Positions 7,593-15,376 of a stretch of 22,036 bases of DNA are shown here, one piece after another. How positions within the stretch are numbered: position 1 is the first letter of the stretch; every line of letters starts with the position of its first letter. Below the pieces are notes generated by a model. The model did no database searches and was not told the DNA's origin. It saw only the letters and a list, made by a program, of their open reading frames with translations. A program made the translations under genes and the position numbers. Where the stretch lies: assembly GCA_043424535.1 (NCBI GenBank), contig JBHWOV010000004.1, positions 1 through 22,036 on the forward strand. Reading direction: 5' to 3'. The stretch is from DSM-111022 sp043424535 (lineage in GTDB: Bacteria; Bacillota; Bacilli; Lactobacillales; Aerococcaceae).

Positions 7593-8741
7593 CTATTTAT
7601 TTTTTGATGTATCTTCCCATAATTGGGATATTATTTTCATCTGTGTTTTCGGGCTGCCACCAAAATCTGTTAACATATGAGCGTCACGATAATAGCGAGC
7701 GAATTCCGCTTGGTCTTTGGCTCCTGATCCTGCGGATAAATGCAATAATTTTTCACTCATATTCACAGCTAAAGCACAAGATTTATATTTGAGTATGGCA
7801 AGTTCAACTTCTGTATTAACATTCTCCAAAATCATTTGATGAATGTTAGGCTTTAAAACAGACATCTCCATATAAAGCGAAGATAAGTCTTCCTGAATGG
7901 TTTGACTCGCAATTAAAGGGCGACCGAGATTACGGTCCTGACGTAAATAAGTTTCTCCCATCTCCAAAACACCAGATGCTGTTCCATAAGCAATTACTGT
8001 AATCGATTTTTTCAGCTGTTTACGAATTTCCTTTAACATTTCTAGTCCTGATAAAGCACCCAAAATGCGTTTCTCTTTTGGCACGACAACATTGTCAAAG
8101 ATGACCGGGAATACCGGGAACGCTTGACGTCCCCCTACTTCTGTCAATTCACCAATGGTCAGTCCTTCAGTGTCTTTATCGACAATAAATAATCCTAAAT
8201 CACCTGTGTGGCATTTTGCGACGACAATAAAGAAATCCGCTACATCTGCAAGCGATACCATATTTTTAATCCCTGTTATCAAATAGGTGTCTTCTCTTTC
8301 TTCTGCTGTCGTTTTCATTCGATCTAGCTGAGAAATGGTTTCATGTTCGTAGGAAGCAAAAGCTCCAATTAATTGACCATCCAAAGTTGGATTCAAATAT
8401 TCTTGTTTGAGATTGTCATTCGCAAAGCGACTCAATGAATATAAAATATAATCCGATTGAATCGCTATAAGGGAAGCTAGCGATGGAAAAAGCGCAGCTA
8501 CTTCACGCATGAATTCATAATATTCTAACCGACTTTGAAATTGATGCTGGCCAGTGAGATATTTATCATAAATAGGTTGCTGTATGATTGCTTGCACTAA
8601 ATCATTCGGATATATTCCTGCTTGATCGTATTGTTTCGCAGCTTCTTGAAAAATCGTTGGATCCTGATTCTCAAACCATTGTAATAATGGTGAAGTTTTC
8701 CGACAATCATTGAGATATTGGTTAAATACTCTATTTTGCAT
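7593..8741 (-). CDS. Divergent acyl-CoA dehydrogenase-family protein
   Basis: At 382 residues it has the normal length and order of the family: a helical N-terminal domain (about 1-120), a beta domain (about 120-230) and a helical C-terminal domain. Clear family marks are LIGAFASYE where others have the AFALTEP loop, FDNVVVPKEKRILG, the YLRQDRNLGRPLIASQTIQ helix, and GSGAKDQAEFARYYRDAHM near 335-355. The site that is YEGT in short-chain dehydrogenases reads FGGS here, with Gly361 in place of the catalytic Glu. The alternative Glu site used by isovaleryl-CoA dehydrogenase reads LKKS, also without Glu. The AGSD part of the flavin-proximal loop is changed too. It may be a reductase, or have lost dehydrogenase chemistry. 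No ETF genes are nearby. The start codon follows a stop in its own frame, has a poor ribosome binding site and overlaps a leader ORF. Confidence 0.82.
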   Translation of the reverse strand: MQNRVFNQYLNDCRKTSPLLQWFENQDPTIFQEAAKQYDQAGIYPNDLVQAIIQQPIYDKYLTGQHQFQSRLEYYEFMREVAALFPSLASLIAIQSDYILYSLSRFANDNLKQEYLNPTLDGQLIGAFASYEHETISQLDRMKTTAEEREDTYLITGIKNMVSLADVADFFIVVAKCHTGDLGLFIVDKDTEGLTIGELTEVGGRQAFPVFPVIFDNVVVPKEKRILGALSGLEMLKEIRKQLKKSITVIAYGTASGVLEMGETYLRQDRNLGRPLIASQTIQEDLSSLYMEMSVLKPNIHQMILENVNTEVELAILKYKSCALAVNMSEKLLHLSAGSGAKDQAEFARYYRDAHMLTDFGGSPKTQMKIISQLWEDTSKNK

Positions 8742-8808
8742 GGGCTAATCTCACAACACTTCCTATATAATCTTGACGCTCACATTCATCCTCCAACTTA
8801 ATTAACAT
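8731..8808 (-). CDS. Putative 25-residue leader peptide overlapping the dehydrogenase-like gene
   Basis: An ATG at 8808 preceded by GAGGGGG at 6-base spacing opens a 25-codon frame starting MLIKLEDECERQDYIG. It ends at a TAG that overlaps the first codons of the next gene in another frame. The next gene has no good ribosome binding site of its own, so the leader may couple translation. I recognise no domain. It could also be a chance frame in a 5' untranslated region. Confidence 0.4.
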   Translation of the reverse strand: MLIKLEDECERQDYIGSVVRLAHAK

Positions 8809-8850
8809 CCAATTCCCCCTCTAAGACAATAGCTAATGTCCTTATATTCT

Positions 8851-8879
8851 ATTTTATTTGAAAACGTTTTCATCGTCAA
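8851..8879 (-). promoter_or_regulatory. Promoter with embedded CcpA cre box
   Basis: Minus-strand -35 TTGACG (8874-8879) and -10 TAAAAT (8851-8856) lie exactly 17 bases apart. The spacer contains the perfect palindrome TGAAAACGTTTTCA (8859-8872), which fits the cre consensus at every fixed position. CcpA bound there would block RNA polymerase, so the leader-dehydrogenase-CoA-transferase unit is probably repressed when preferred sugars are present. Confidence 0.85.
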
Positions 8880-8904
8880 GGGAGGGAGTGGCTGCTCCCG
8901 TCAC

Positions 8905-9810
8905 TTATTGTTCATTAATTTGATAAAAATAAGCGAGAATTTGTTCATATATGGATGCTTCTAAACTTGAATATCGTTTCTTCCGTGGACGACATAAGTA
9001 AAAGTTGAATGGAATTGAGTCATAAAATGGCTTAACCACAAAGTCATCCTCTACTAAATGTTTAGATATTGGACGAGGTAATATGGTTACGATATTTGTG
9101 TCTTTGGTCATCTCTATCAGATAGTCCCAAGCGGAAGCTGTAAATCGAATTTGTTCAGTTAATCCTACTTGATCTAGTTTATTCCATAACAATGAATACG
9201 TAATATAATTCTCATTGAATGTTGCGATAGGGTAACCTTGTAAATCAGTCCATTCGAGTTTATCTAGAGAATTTAAAGGATGGTCGGCCGCCATGAAAGC
9301 TGCCATTTCATCTATTTGGATAATAGTTTGTTCATATTTTTCATCGTCTAAATCTGTTGGTTCGATTAATATCGCAATGTCCAGATTTTCACGATTTAAT
9401 TGCTCACGCAACTCATTTGAGCCATCTTCAACTAATTGCAGATTCATGCCTGCATTATCTTGAATCATCTTAGGAAATAATTCTGAAAAATACACTCTTA
9501 AAATTAACGACGGTAATCCAAAGCGTATCCCCCCTTTTTGTTTCAGGGATTCTTGTTTGATCGCATCTTCCATCTGTTCATACATGTTCGTGATTTGTAC
9601 TGCATAATCGTAAACTTTTTTACCTGCTTCAGTGAGACCCACTAATCGCCCTTTTTCACGAACAAATAAATCAATCGCATTGGCTTCTTCATATTGATTA
9701 ATGAATTGGCTTAATGCTGGTTGCGAAATGTGTAATCGCTTCGCCGTTAATGATAAATTAAAATTGTTATCTACAATATGATAAAAATAATACATCTGAA
9801 TAATTTCCAT
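8905..9810 (-). CDS. LysR-family transcriptional regulator
   Basis: A 301-residue protein with the typical winged helix-turn-helix at residues 17-65 (LSLTAKRLHISQPALSQFINQYEEA, then LFVREKGRLVGLTEAGK) and a C-terminal effector-binding domain of the periplasmic-binding-protein fold from about residue 90. GAGGAG stands 8 bases before the ATG. It is the third gene of the MFS-hydrolase-LysR unit (19 bases after the hydrolase) and lies directly upstream of the promoter of the dehydrogenase/CoA-transferase unit, in the same direction. It is therefore the natural candidate to sense the pathway acid or its CoA ester; that is inference from position. After its stop there is only a 5-bp hairpin (8884-8899) without a T run, so transcription may continue into the next unit. 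Confidence 0.9.
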   Translation of the reverse strand: MEIIQMYYFYHIVDNNFNLSLTAKRLHISQPALSQFINQYEEANAIDLFVREKGRLVGLTEAGKKVYDYAVQITNMYEQMEDAIKQESLKQKGGIRFGLPSLILRVYFSELFPKMIQDNAGMNLQLVEDGSNELREQLNRENLDIAILIEPTDLDDEKYEQTIIQIDEMAAFMAADHPLNSLDKLEWTDLQGYPIATFNENYITYSLLWNKLDQVGLTEQIRFTASAWDYLIEMTKDTNIVTILPRPISKHLVEDDFVVKPFYDSIPFNFYLCRPRKKRYSSLEASIYEQILAYFYQINEQ

Positions 9811-9829
9811 GATGATTTGCTCCTCTCAT

Positions 9830-10840
9830 TTAGTCTCCCACTGGTAATGGTATGTCAATGCTTTGGTGGGGATTTCTAAAAATGAAAGTGCCCTCTTGTT
9901 CAGTGCGTTGAATAAAACCATGATGGTAGAGATAGTCAAGATGTGCTAGCGTTTCTCCCGCTGCGAACCATTTTTGTCCTTTAGGAAAGTCATCCCAATG
10001 ATCAGCTTTAATGCGCCAACTAATTTGTTTAGCCACATCACGTACAGTATAGTCTTGATTTGTCTTCATCACATCAATAATTTCTTGGAGTCGTTCTTGG
10101 TGATGTTCAATCAATTCATCGATACGCTGATTGGGTGTATCAATTGGTTTACGATGTGTCGCTAACATTAAATTGAGATTAAGTTCTTTTAAGCGAGAAA
10201 GTGTTGAGATATATGATTGTAAAATATTAGGTTCATTTTCACCCCAATAAGTAATATTGGGAGTCATTGGATCTAAGACAGTGTCGCCACTTAATATAAA
10301 TCCTTTATTCGCTTCATAAAAACCTATATGTCCTGGAGTATGTCCTTTAAGATCTAAGACTGTAAATTGATAATCACCAATCTCAAAGGTGTCGCCTGGT
10401 GTTAATATTTGGTAATCAAATGTTTCTCTCAGACGATAGCGATAACCGGGATTATCTTCAATTGTAATTTCGTCTTTTTCCATTCCATATAAATCACGAA
10501 ATCCTAACATCATATCCCAATAAGATCCTTCAGCCATGGCATTGACGATATCACCATCTATTTTACTGGTATATATTGGACAATCTTTATCAGCAAACAA
10601 ATGTGTCAACCCTGTATGATCGGAATGCATATGTGTCAGCACTAATTCAAAGTCTTCGAGAGGTTTTTCAAAATAAGCCAATTGATCGAGTAATTGTTCT
10701 TGACATTCTGGGCGATTAAAACCCGTATCAAATAAAACGATCCGGTCATTATCTTTAATGACATAAAGATTGATTGCTCGTAATGGACTTTGCGGTAACT
10801 CAACTTGAAAGGTGTATATATTCGGAAGAATCTCTTCCAT
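9830..10840 (-). CDS. Metallo-beta-lactamase-fold hydrolase with C-terminal extension
   Basis: A 336-residue cytoplasmic hydrolase. The zinc signature HMHSDH is at residues 70-75 (His70, His72, Asp74, His75). Further metal ligands are in KGHTPGH near 165, SGDTVLDP near 185 and the ATHRKP His near 232. The roughly 100 residues after the catalytic fold (HHQERLQEIIDVM onward) resemble the winged-helix tail of LACTB2-like members. Family members hydrolyse thioesters, lactones or nucleic acids, and the sequence does not decide which. Lying between an organic-acid carrier and a regulator, in a cluster with CoA-dependent enzymes, a thioesterase or lactonase role is plausible but inferred. AAGGAGAG precedes the ATG, and the carrier gene ends 17 bases upstream. 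Confidence 0.87.
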   Translation of the reverse strand: MEEILPNIYTFQVELPQSPLRAINLYVIKDNDRIVLFDTGFNRPECQEQLLDQLAYFEKPLEDFELVLTHMHSDHTGLTHLFADKDCPIYTSKIDGDIVNAMAEGSYWDMMLGFRDLYGMEKDEITIEDNPGYRYRLRETFDYQILTPGDTFEIGDYQFTVLDLKGHTPGHIGFYEANKGFILSGDTVLDPMTPNITYWGENEPNILQSYISTLSRLKELNLNLMLATHRKPIDTPNQRIDELIEHHQERLQEIIDVMKTNQDYTVRDVAKQISWRIKADHWDDFPKGQKWFAAGETLAHLDYLYHHGFIQRTEQEGTFIFRNPHQSIDIPLPVGD

Positions 10841-10857
10841 TTCTTATCTCTCCTTTC

Positions 10858-12039
10858 TTAACTATTCTTATATCGTTTTAAGTAAAATAATTGTAACACA
10901 ATTCCAATCAATGCCATCGCAATAACGATGAAGAAGGCGGTTGTATATGATCCAGTTTGATCTAAAATCATGGATCCAATCGTTGGTCCAAAGACAGCCG
11001 CAACACCGTACGCTGTAAACATCCATCCATAATTGGTTCCTGCATGTTTAACGCCCCAATTTTCTGCAGTAATTCCAGGGAATGAGCCAAGGAAGCCACC
11101 AAATGATAAACCGACCATCATTAGACCTGCAATACCGGCAACGGATCCGAGAGTTTGAGTGAGTGTTGTCAAGAATAATCCTACAGCAATAACAATGAAC
11201 ATCGCAATAACTGTCGGATATCTACCGATACGATCTGAAACAGAACCCCAGAAAATACGACCAAAAGTATTCGCAATTGAAACAAGCATAACGATTGTCA
11301 CAGGATTACCTAGGGCATAATTCGTAGCGATCGAGGCACCTGATGATATAATCATCATTCCACCCGTAGCTCCGAGTGTATAAATGGCCCATAATAACCA
11401 GAATTTATTTTCTTTAAGCATTTCTTTATAATTTTTTCCTTCAGGAGCAACCGTTCCAGTGTTTGTTTCAACAACAGGTGCTTTTTCCATGAAGAATGAT
11501 GAACCACAGATAACGACTAATAAAATGACACCGAGAATTTTGAAAACTGAGTAGATATCTCGCGTTTCCAACATCCATGTAACAACGGGTGCAAAAATAA
11601 TCGGTCCGAGCCCGAATCCGGCTGCTGTTAGTCCTCCAGCCAATCCTTTTTTATCAGGGAACCATTTTGATGCAACGGACGTTGCTGCACCATAAGCTGA
11701 ACCAATTCCTAAACCAAGAATCACTCCATAAGTAGCGTATAACATCGGTATGGATTGAACATATCCGGTTAAAAACATCCCTAATCCGAATAATATTCCG
11801 CCAAGAAACACATAGCGTTTAGGTCCATTTTGATCGACCTTTGGCCCAAATATAATCATCCCTAATGGGACCATCGCAAAAGAAATAGAATACGCAACAG
11901 CTGTTTGAGTTTGTAACCAATCAGGATTGGCATCTAATAATGCCGCCTGAAAAACAGACCATGCATATCCTGCTCCTAAACATAAATTTGTAATAATAGC
12001 AGCCAACAATATAATCCAACGATTAACTTTTCTTTCCAT
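10858..12039 (-). CDS. MFS transporter, oxalate/formate antiporter (OFA) family
   Basis: A 393-residue integral membrane protein with about 12 hydrophobic segments. The first segment reads LAAIITNLCLGAGYAWSVF, a hallmark of the OFA branch, and GRIFWGSVSDRIGR near residue 263 is the MFS loop motif at the start of the second half. OFA carriers exchange or import small mono- and dicarboxylates. The likely role is uptake of the acid processed by this cluster, or exchange of acid for product. The substrate is not readable from sequence. The GTG at 12042 is 4 bases from AGGAGG and the ATG at 12039 is 7 bases away, so I chose the ATG. It is the first gene of a unit with its own cre-controlled promoter, followed by the hydrolase and LysR genes. 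Confidence 0.88.
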   Translation of the reverse strand: MERKVNRWIILLAAIITNLCLGAGYAWSVFQAALLDANPDWLQTQTAVAYSISFAMVPLGMIIFGPKVDQNGPKRYVFLGGILFGLGMFLTGYVQSIPMLYATYGVILGLGIGSAYGAATSVASKWFPDKKGLAGGLTAAGFGLGPIIFAPVVTWMLETRDIYSVFKILGVILLVVICGSSFFMEKAPVVETNTGTVAPEGKNYKEMLKENKFWLLWAIYTLGATGGMMIISSGASIATNYALGNPVTIVMLVSIANTFGRIFWGSVSDRIGRYPTVIAMFIVIAVGLFLTTLTQTLGSVAGIAGLMMVGLSFGGFLGSFPGITAENWGVKHAGTNYGWMFTAYGVAAVFGPTIGSMILDQTGSYTTAFFIVIAMALIGIVLQLFYLKRYKNS

Positions 12040-12067
12040 CACAAAACCTCCTTCTTGTAATATATTT

Positions 12068-12096
12068 AATATACTGTTGATTGTTAACGGTTACAA
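12068..12096 (-). promoter_or_regulatory. Promoter overlapping a second cre box
   Basis: Minus-strand -35 TTGTAA (12091-12096) and -10 TATATT (12068-12073) have 17-base spacing. TGTTAACGGTTACA (plus strand, 12082-12095) matches the cre consensus TGWNANCGNTNWCA at every fixed position and covers the -35 box. The carrier-hydrolase-regulator unit is therefore probably under the same catabolite control as the dehydrogenase/CoA-transferase unit. Confidence 0.75.
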
Positions 12097-12115
12097 ATAC
12101 AAACTGATAATCGAA

Positions 12116-12136
12116 TCTATAATCTGAAATTATAGA
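12116..12136. promoter_or_regulatory. Inverted repeat upstream of the MFS promoter
   Basis: Perfect 8-bp arms TCTATAAT and ATTATAGA flank 5 bases, centred about 30 bases upstream of the -35 box. The position and symmetry suit an activator site, for example for the LysR protein of this unit. It has no T run, so it is not a terminator. Confidence 0.4.
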
Positions 12137-12201
12137 CGGCTTATAAATCAAAAAATATTGCTTAAATCTTAAAACCTTACTTTTAGTTTTAAAAAATAAA
12201 A

Positions 12202-12226
12202 AAGTGTGGCTAATTCAGCCACACTT
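12202..12226 (-). terminator. Intrinsic terminator of the egtU operon
   Basis: A 10-bp perfect stem (12202-12211 with 12217-12226) and 5-base loop, followed on the minus strand by a T-rich run, starting 8 bases after the egtUBC stop. Confidence 0.85.
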
Positions 12227-12234
12227 AATGATTC

Positions 12235-13755
12235 TTATTGTTTTAGCAATCCAATAGAGTCCAAATAATTGCGTGCAACATCTTGAGGACTTTGGCCTTC
12301 GACATTGACAGCATAATTCATCTGTTGCATTTCTTCTTCCGTAATTTTACCTGCCAATTGATTTAAAATATCTTCTAACATTGGGTATTCCTCTAATGTT
12401 GATTCTCTCATTAATGGTGCTCCTTGATAAGGCGGGAAAAGATGTTTGTCATCTTCTAATAATGTCAGATTATATTCAATAATTTGACTATCAGTGGAAT
12501 AAACATCAATGATTTGCACATCATTAGTAGCAATCGCGCTATAACTAAGTGACGGTTCCATCGTTGAAACAGCCAAATCCAACCCATACACTTCTTGTAA
12601 ACCTACGCCACCATCTGGTCTATCCGCAAATTCTAGTGAAAAACCTGCCCGACTTTGATCTTCCGCGCGGTTCAAATCACTGATTGTTTCGAGTTGATTT
12701 TCTTTCGCAAATGTTTCAGTCACCGCTAGTGCATAAGTATTTTGATACGCCATTGGTTCTAATAATATTAGACCATCTTGTTCATAAATCCCGTCTTTTG
12801 CTTGCTGATAAACTGCTGTTGGATCCGATTCTAAAGAAATATCATCTTCTAATAATGATGCAACAATCGTACCCGTAAACTCCGGATAAATATCAATATC
12901 ACCAGACTTTAATGCTTCATACAGAAAAGAAGTCTTACCGAAATTAGGTTTAATCTCGACCTTGATATCAGTTTCTTGTTCTATTAATTGTTGATACATA
13001 TTCATCAAAATTTCAGGTTCAGCACCCAATTTCCCCGCAACTACTAAAGTATCTTGACCACCAGATTGCATAACTTGCGGCATGAATGATGCCCCCGTTA
13101 ATAGCACAACAGCTGAAAATAATATAGCCATGTGTTTTAACGGTAAACGAGAAACACGTTTTAATAACGCATTAAATATAATGGCTAACAATGCCGAACT
13201 GATTGCTCCTATTAGAATAAGCGCGGAATCATTTCGGTCGATCCCTAATAAAATAAAGGATCCTAAGCCACCAGCACCTATCAGAGCTGCTAGTGTCGCC
13301 GTTCCTATAATCAAGACTGTGGTCGTACGAATTCCAGAAATAATGACTGGCATAGCGAGTGGGATTTGATATGTTAGTAACTTTTCCTTGCGGCTCATTC
13401 CAAATGCCGTCCCAGCTTCTTCTAAAACGGGATCAATTTGTTCAAATCCAGTGACCGTATTTTGCAATATCGGGAAAATGGCATAAATCACTAATGCCAC
13501 AATGGCTGGCACTCGCCCAATCCCTAAAATCGGAATAAACAAACCTAATAGAGCAAGCGACGGTATCGTCTGGAAGACCCCTGTCATCTGTAAGACAAAT
13601 TCCTTGGCTTTCTGGTGGCGCATCACGAAAATAGCTGCAGGAATCGCAATCAATATCGCAATAAGTATTGCTACTAATGAAATTTGTAAATGTTCAAATA
13701 GTGCACTGACCCATTCAGGAAACCTTTCTTGAAATTGACGGATTAAATCACTCAT
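12235..13755 (-). CDS. egtUBC: Ergothioneine ABC importer, permease fused to substrate-binding domain (EgtUBC)
   Basis: A 506-residue fusion, the same length as I recall for the pneumococcal protein. Residues 1 to about 225 are an OpuC-type permease domain with several membrane helices and stretches such as FQTIPSLALLGLFIP and IGAGGLGSFILLGIDRN. Residues from about 235 form an extracellular binding domain, with NFGKTSFLYEALKSGDIDIY near 275-295 and LFPPYQGAPLM near 440. From memory, these segments and the overall sequence follow Streptococcus pneumoniae EgtUBC closely, far more than the choline or carnitine OpuC proteins. EgtU imports the thiol betaine ergothioneine. The gene overlaps egtUA by ATGA, which implies translational coupling, and ends just before a strong terminator. 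Specificity is inferred from similarity; glycine betaine or choline transport remains the alternative. Confidence 0.85.
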   Translation of the reverse strand: MSDLIRQFQERFPEWVSALFEHLQISLVAILIAILIAIPAAIFVMRHQKAKEFVLQMTGVFQTIPSLALLGLFIPILGIGRVPAIVALVIYAIFPILQNTVTGFEQIDPVLEEAGTAFGMSRKEKLLTYQIPLAMPVIISGIRTTTVLIIGTATLAALIGAGGLGSFILLGIDRNDSALILIGAISSALLAIIFNALLKRVSRLPLKHMAILFSAVVLLTGASFMPQVMQSGGQDTLVVAGKLGAEPEILMNMYQQLIEQETDIKVEIKPNFGKTSFLYEALKSGDIDIYPEFTGTIVASLLEDDISLESDPTAVYQQAKDGIYEQDGLILLEPMAYQNTYALAVTETFAKENQLETISDLNRAEDQSRAGFSLEFADRPDGGVGLQEVYGLDLAVSTMEPSLSYSAIATNDVQIIDVYSTDSQIIEYNLTLLEDDKHLFPPYQGAPLMRESTLEEYPMLEDILNQLAGKITEEEMQQMNYAVNVEGQSPQDVARNYLDSIGLLKQ

Positions 13756-14480
13756 ATTAGATCCTCACTTTCGAATAGACGATAGACGAAATCATTGGCA
13801 GGTGCTTTCAAAATATTATCAGGATGATCGATTTGCACTAATTGTCCTTCCTGAACGATCGCAATCCGATCAGCTAACATAATTGCTTCACGCATATTGT
13901 GCGTTACAAATACAAAACTTATACCTAATTCAGAATGTAATTCTTTCGTTAAATGTTGTAGATCACGTCGGATTAGTGGATCTAACGCTGAAAAGGGTTC
14001 ATCCATTAATATAATTTTAGGTTCAGTAATGATTGCTCTCAAAATACCCACCCGTTGTTTTTCGCCTCCGGATAATTGTTCGGGATATTTTGATAAATAT
14101 TGATCTGGTTCTAAACCGATTTTAGGCATTAGTTTAGTTAGTGCTTCATTAATTTGTTGTTTTGTCCAACCTTTCATTTTCGGGATTAAGGAAATATTCT
14201 CTTGAACGGTCAAATTAGGAAATAATGCTCCTTGTTGCATCACATAGCCTATTTGCAATCGTAAATCTCGCAAATTCCATTGTTTGATCGATTGGCCTTC
14301 AATCAAAACTTCACCTGCATCAGGAGTGACCAATTGATTAATCATCTTCAATAATGTTGTTTTACCGGAACCCGATAAACCAACTAAGACAAAAAATTCT
14401 CCTTCATCAATTTCAAAGGAAACATCTGTTAGAACTTGTTGATCTCCATAACTTTTCGATACATTGTCAAATTCTATCAT
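13752..14480 (-). CDS. egtUA: Ergothioneine ABC importer, ATP-binding subunit (EgtUA)
   Basis: A 242-residue ABC ATPase with Walker A GLSGSGKTT at 34-42, signature LSGGEKQR at 136-143, Walker B IILMDEP at 156-162 and the switch His194. It resembles OpuCA/ProV ATPases but stops after the nucleotide-binding domain. The C-terminal CBS regulatory domains of osmoprotectant transporters are missing, as in EgtUA of Streptococcus. It powers the fused permease/binding protein encoded directly downstream, with a 4-base overlap. GAGG precedes the ATG. The upstream 130 bases contain a weak candidate promoter (TTGGGA, 17 bases, TAGTAT) but no clear regulatory box. Confidence 0.87.
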   Translation of the reverse strand: MIEFDNVSKSYGDQQVLTDVSFEIDEGEFFVLVGLSGSGKTTLLKMINQLVTPDAGEVLIEGQSIKQWNLRDLRLQIGYVMQQGALFPNLTVQENISLIPKMKGWTKQQINEALTKLMPKIGLEPDQYLSKYPEQLSGGEKQRVGILRAIITEPKIILMDEPFSALDPLIRRDLQHLTKELHSELGISFVFVTHNMREAIMLADRIAIVQEGQLVQIDHPDNILKAPANDFVYRLFESEDLI

Positions 14481-14590
14481 TAAGTAGCCTCATTTCTTAA
14501 AAGTATTGAGTAATTGTACCTTGTGATACTACCATAATCCTATTATTTTCCCAAAAGATATGGCTTAAATTTAAAAGTCAATAATAATAA

Positions 14591-14611
14591 AAAAAAGACC
14601 CCGAAGGGTCT
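14591..14611 (-). terminator. Intrinsic terminator of the siderophore importer operon
   Basis: A 6-bp stem (14596-14601 with 14606-14611) whose minus-strand loop is TTCG, an unusually stable tetraloop, followed by eight T residues. It begins 6 bases after the ATPase stop. Confidence 0.85.
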
Positions 14612-14617
14612 AGTAAA

Positions 14618-15376
14618 CTATAATTCTGGATACACAACTTTTCGACCATTAATTGTCGACACCGTCACTTCACAGTCATACAATTGACTGAATAATTCTG
14701 GAGTGGCAATATCACTGACACTTCCTTGATCGATAATTTTTCCATCTTTCATCGCAATTAGATAATCAGCATAACCAAGTGCAAGATTCAAGTCATGTAG
14801 GACTATCACGACACTCTTGTCTTCAGTTTGGACTAACCTCTTAAGATAACGCATCATGTTTCGACTATAACGCATATCTAATGATGCAACCGGCTCATCT
14901 AATAATATATATTTCGTATCTTGGGCCATAATCATCCCTATAAATGCACGCTGCCGCTGACCACCAGATAATTGATCTAAATATTCATCTGCAATAGGCG
15001 CTAAGTCTAAGGAATTTAATACTTGTGCCACAATATGGAAGTCCCCTTCATTGTAATGGCCTTTGCTATGAGGATATCGCCCTAAAAGAATCAGATCAAA
15101 CACTTTCAAACGCATCACTAACTGTTGCTCTTGTTTAAGGAAAGCAACTGTTTTAGCTAATTCCTCTGTAGACCAGTCGGTAATATTTTGATCGTCAATA
15201 ACAATTTCTCCAGAATCAATGGGAGTTATGCGGCCAATTGAACTCAATAGGGTCGACTTTCCAGCACCATTCGATCCAATTAATGCAATCAATTGATTTT
15301 CAGGTAATTTTAAATTTAAATCTTGAATCACTACATGGTCTTGATAACTGATGGAAAGATCAGATAATTGAATCAC
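14618..15376 (-). CDS. Iron-siderophore ABC transporter, ATP-binding protein (YclP-like)
   Basis: A 252-residue ABC ATPase of the FepC/YclP group: Walker A GSNGAGKST at 34-42, signature LSGGQRQR at 136-143, Walker B ILLDEP at 157-162, switch His194. The LGRYPHSKG stretch after the Q-loop is typical of siderophore ATPases. It energises import of a ferric siderophore through the two permeases encoded upstream. The start is a GTG whose last bases overlap the stop of the second permease (GTGA), with GAGGAG upstream, so translation is coupled. It is the last gene of the operon. The siderophore is unknown; YclNOPQ of Bacillus takes petrobactin, but such assignments do not transfer safely. Confidence 0.9.
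   Translation of the reverse strand: MIQLSDLSISYQDHVVIQDLNLKLPENQLIALIGSNGAGKSTLLSSIGRITPIDSGEIVIDDQNITDWSTEELAKTVAFLKQEQQLVMRLKVFDLILLGRYPHSKGHYNEGDFHIVAQVLNSLDLAPIADEYLDQLSGGQRQRAFIGMIMAQDTKYILLDEPVASLDMRYSRNMMRYLKRLVQTEDKSVVIVLHDLNLALGYADYLIAMKDGKIIDQGSVSDIATPELFSQLYDCEVTVSTINGRKVVYPEL

Noticed and set aside
7593..8741. ACAD-like gene as CaiA of a carnitine operon
   Set aside because: The other cai genes (CaiB-type class III CoA-transferase, CaiC ligase, CaiD hydratase) are absent, and the CoA-transferase here is of a different class. The nearby betaine-type importer resembles EgtU rather than the carnitine OpuC.
8884..8899. Hairpin GGGAG/CTCCC after the LysR gene as a terminator
   Set aside because: The stem is only 5 bp with no T run on either strand; I treat it as unproven and mention it under the LysR entry.
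14553..14581. TTGACT at 14576-14581 as the egtU -35 box
   Set aside because: No acceptable -10 hexamer lies 16-18 bases downstream (TCTTTT at 17), so I do not list a promoter there.
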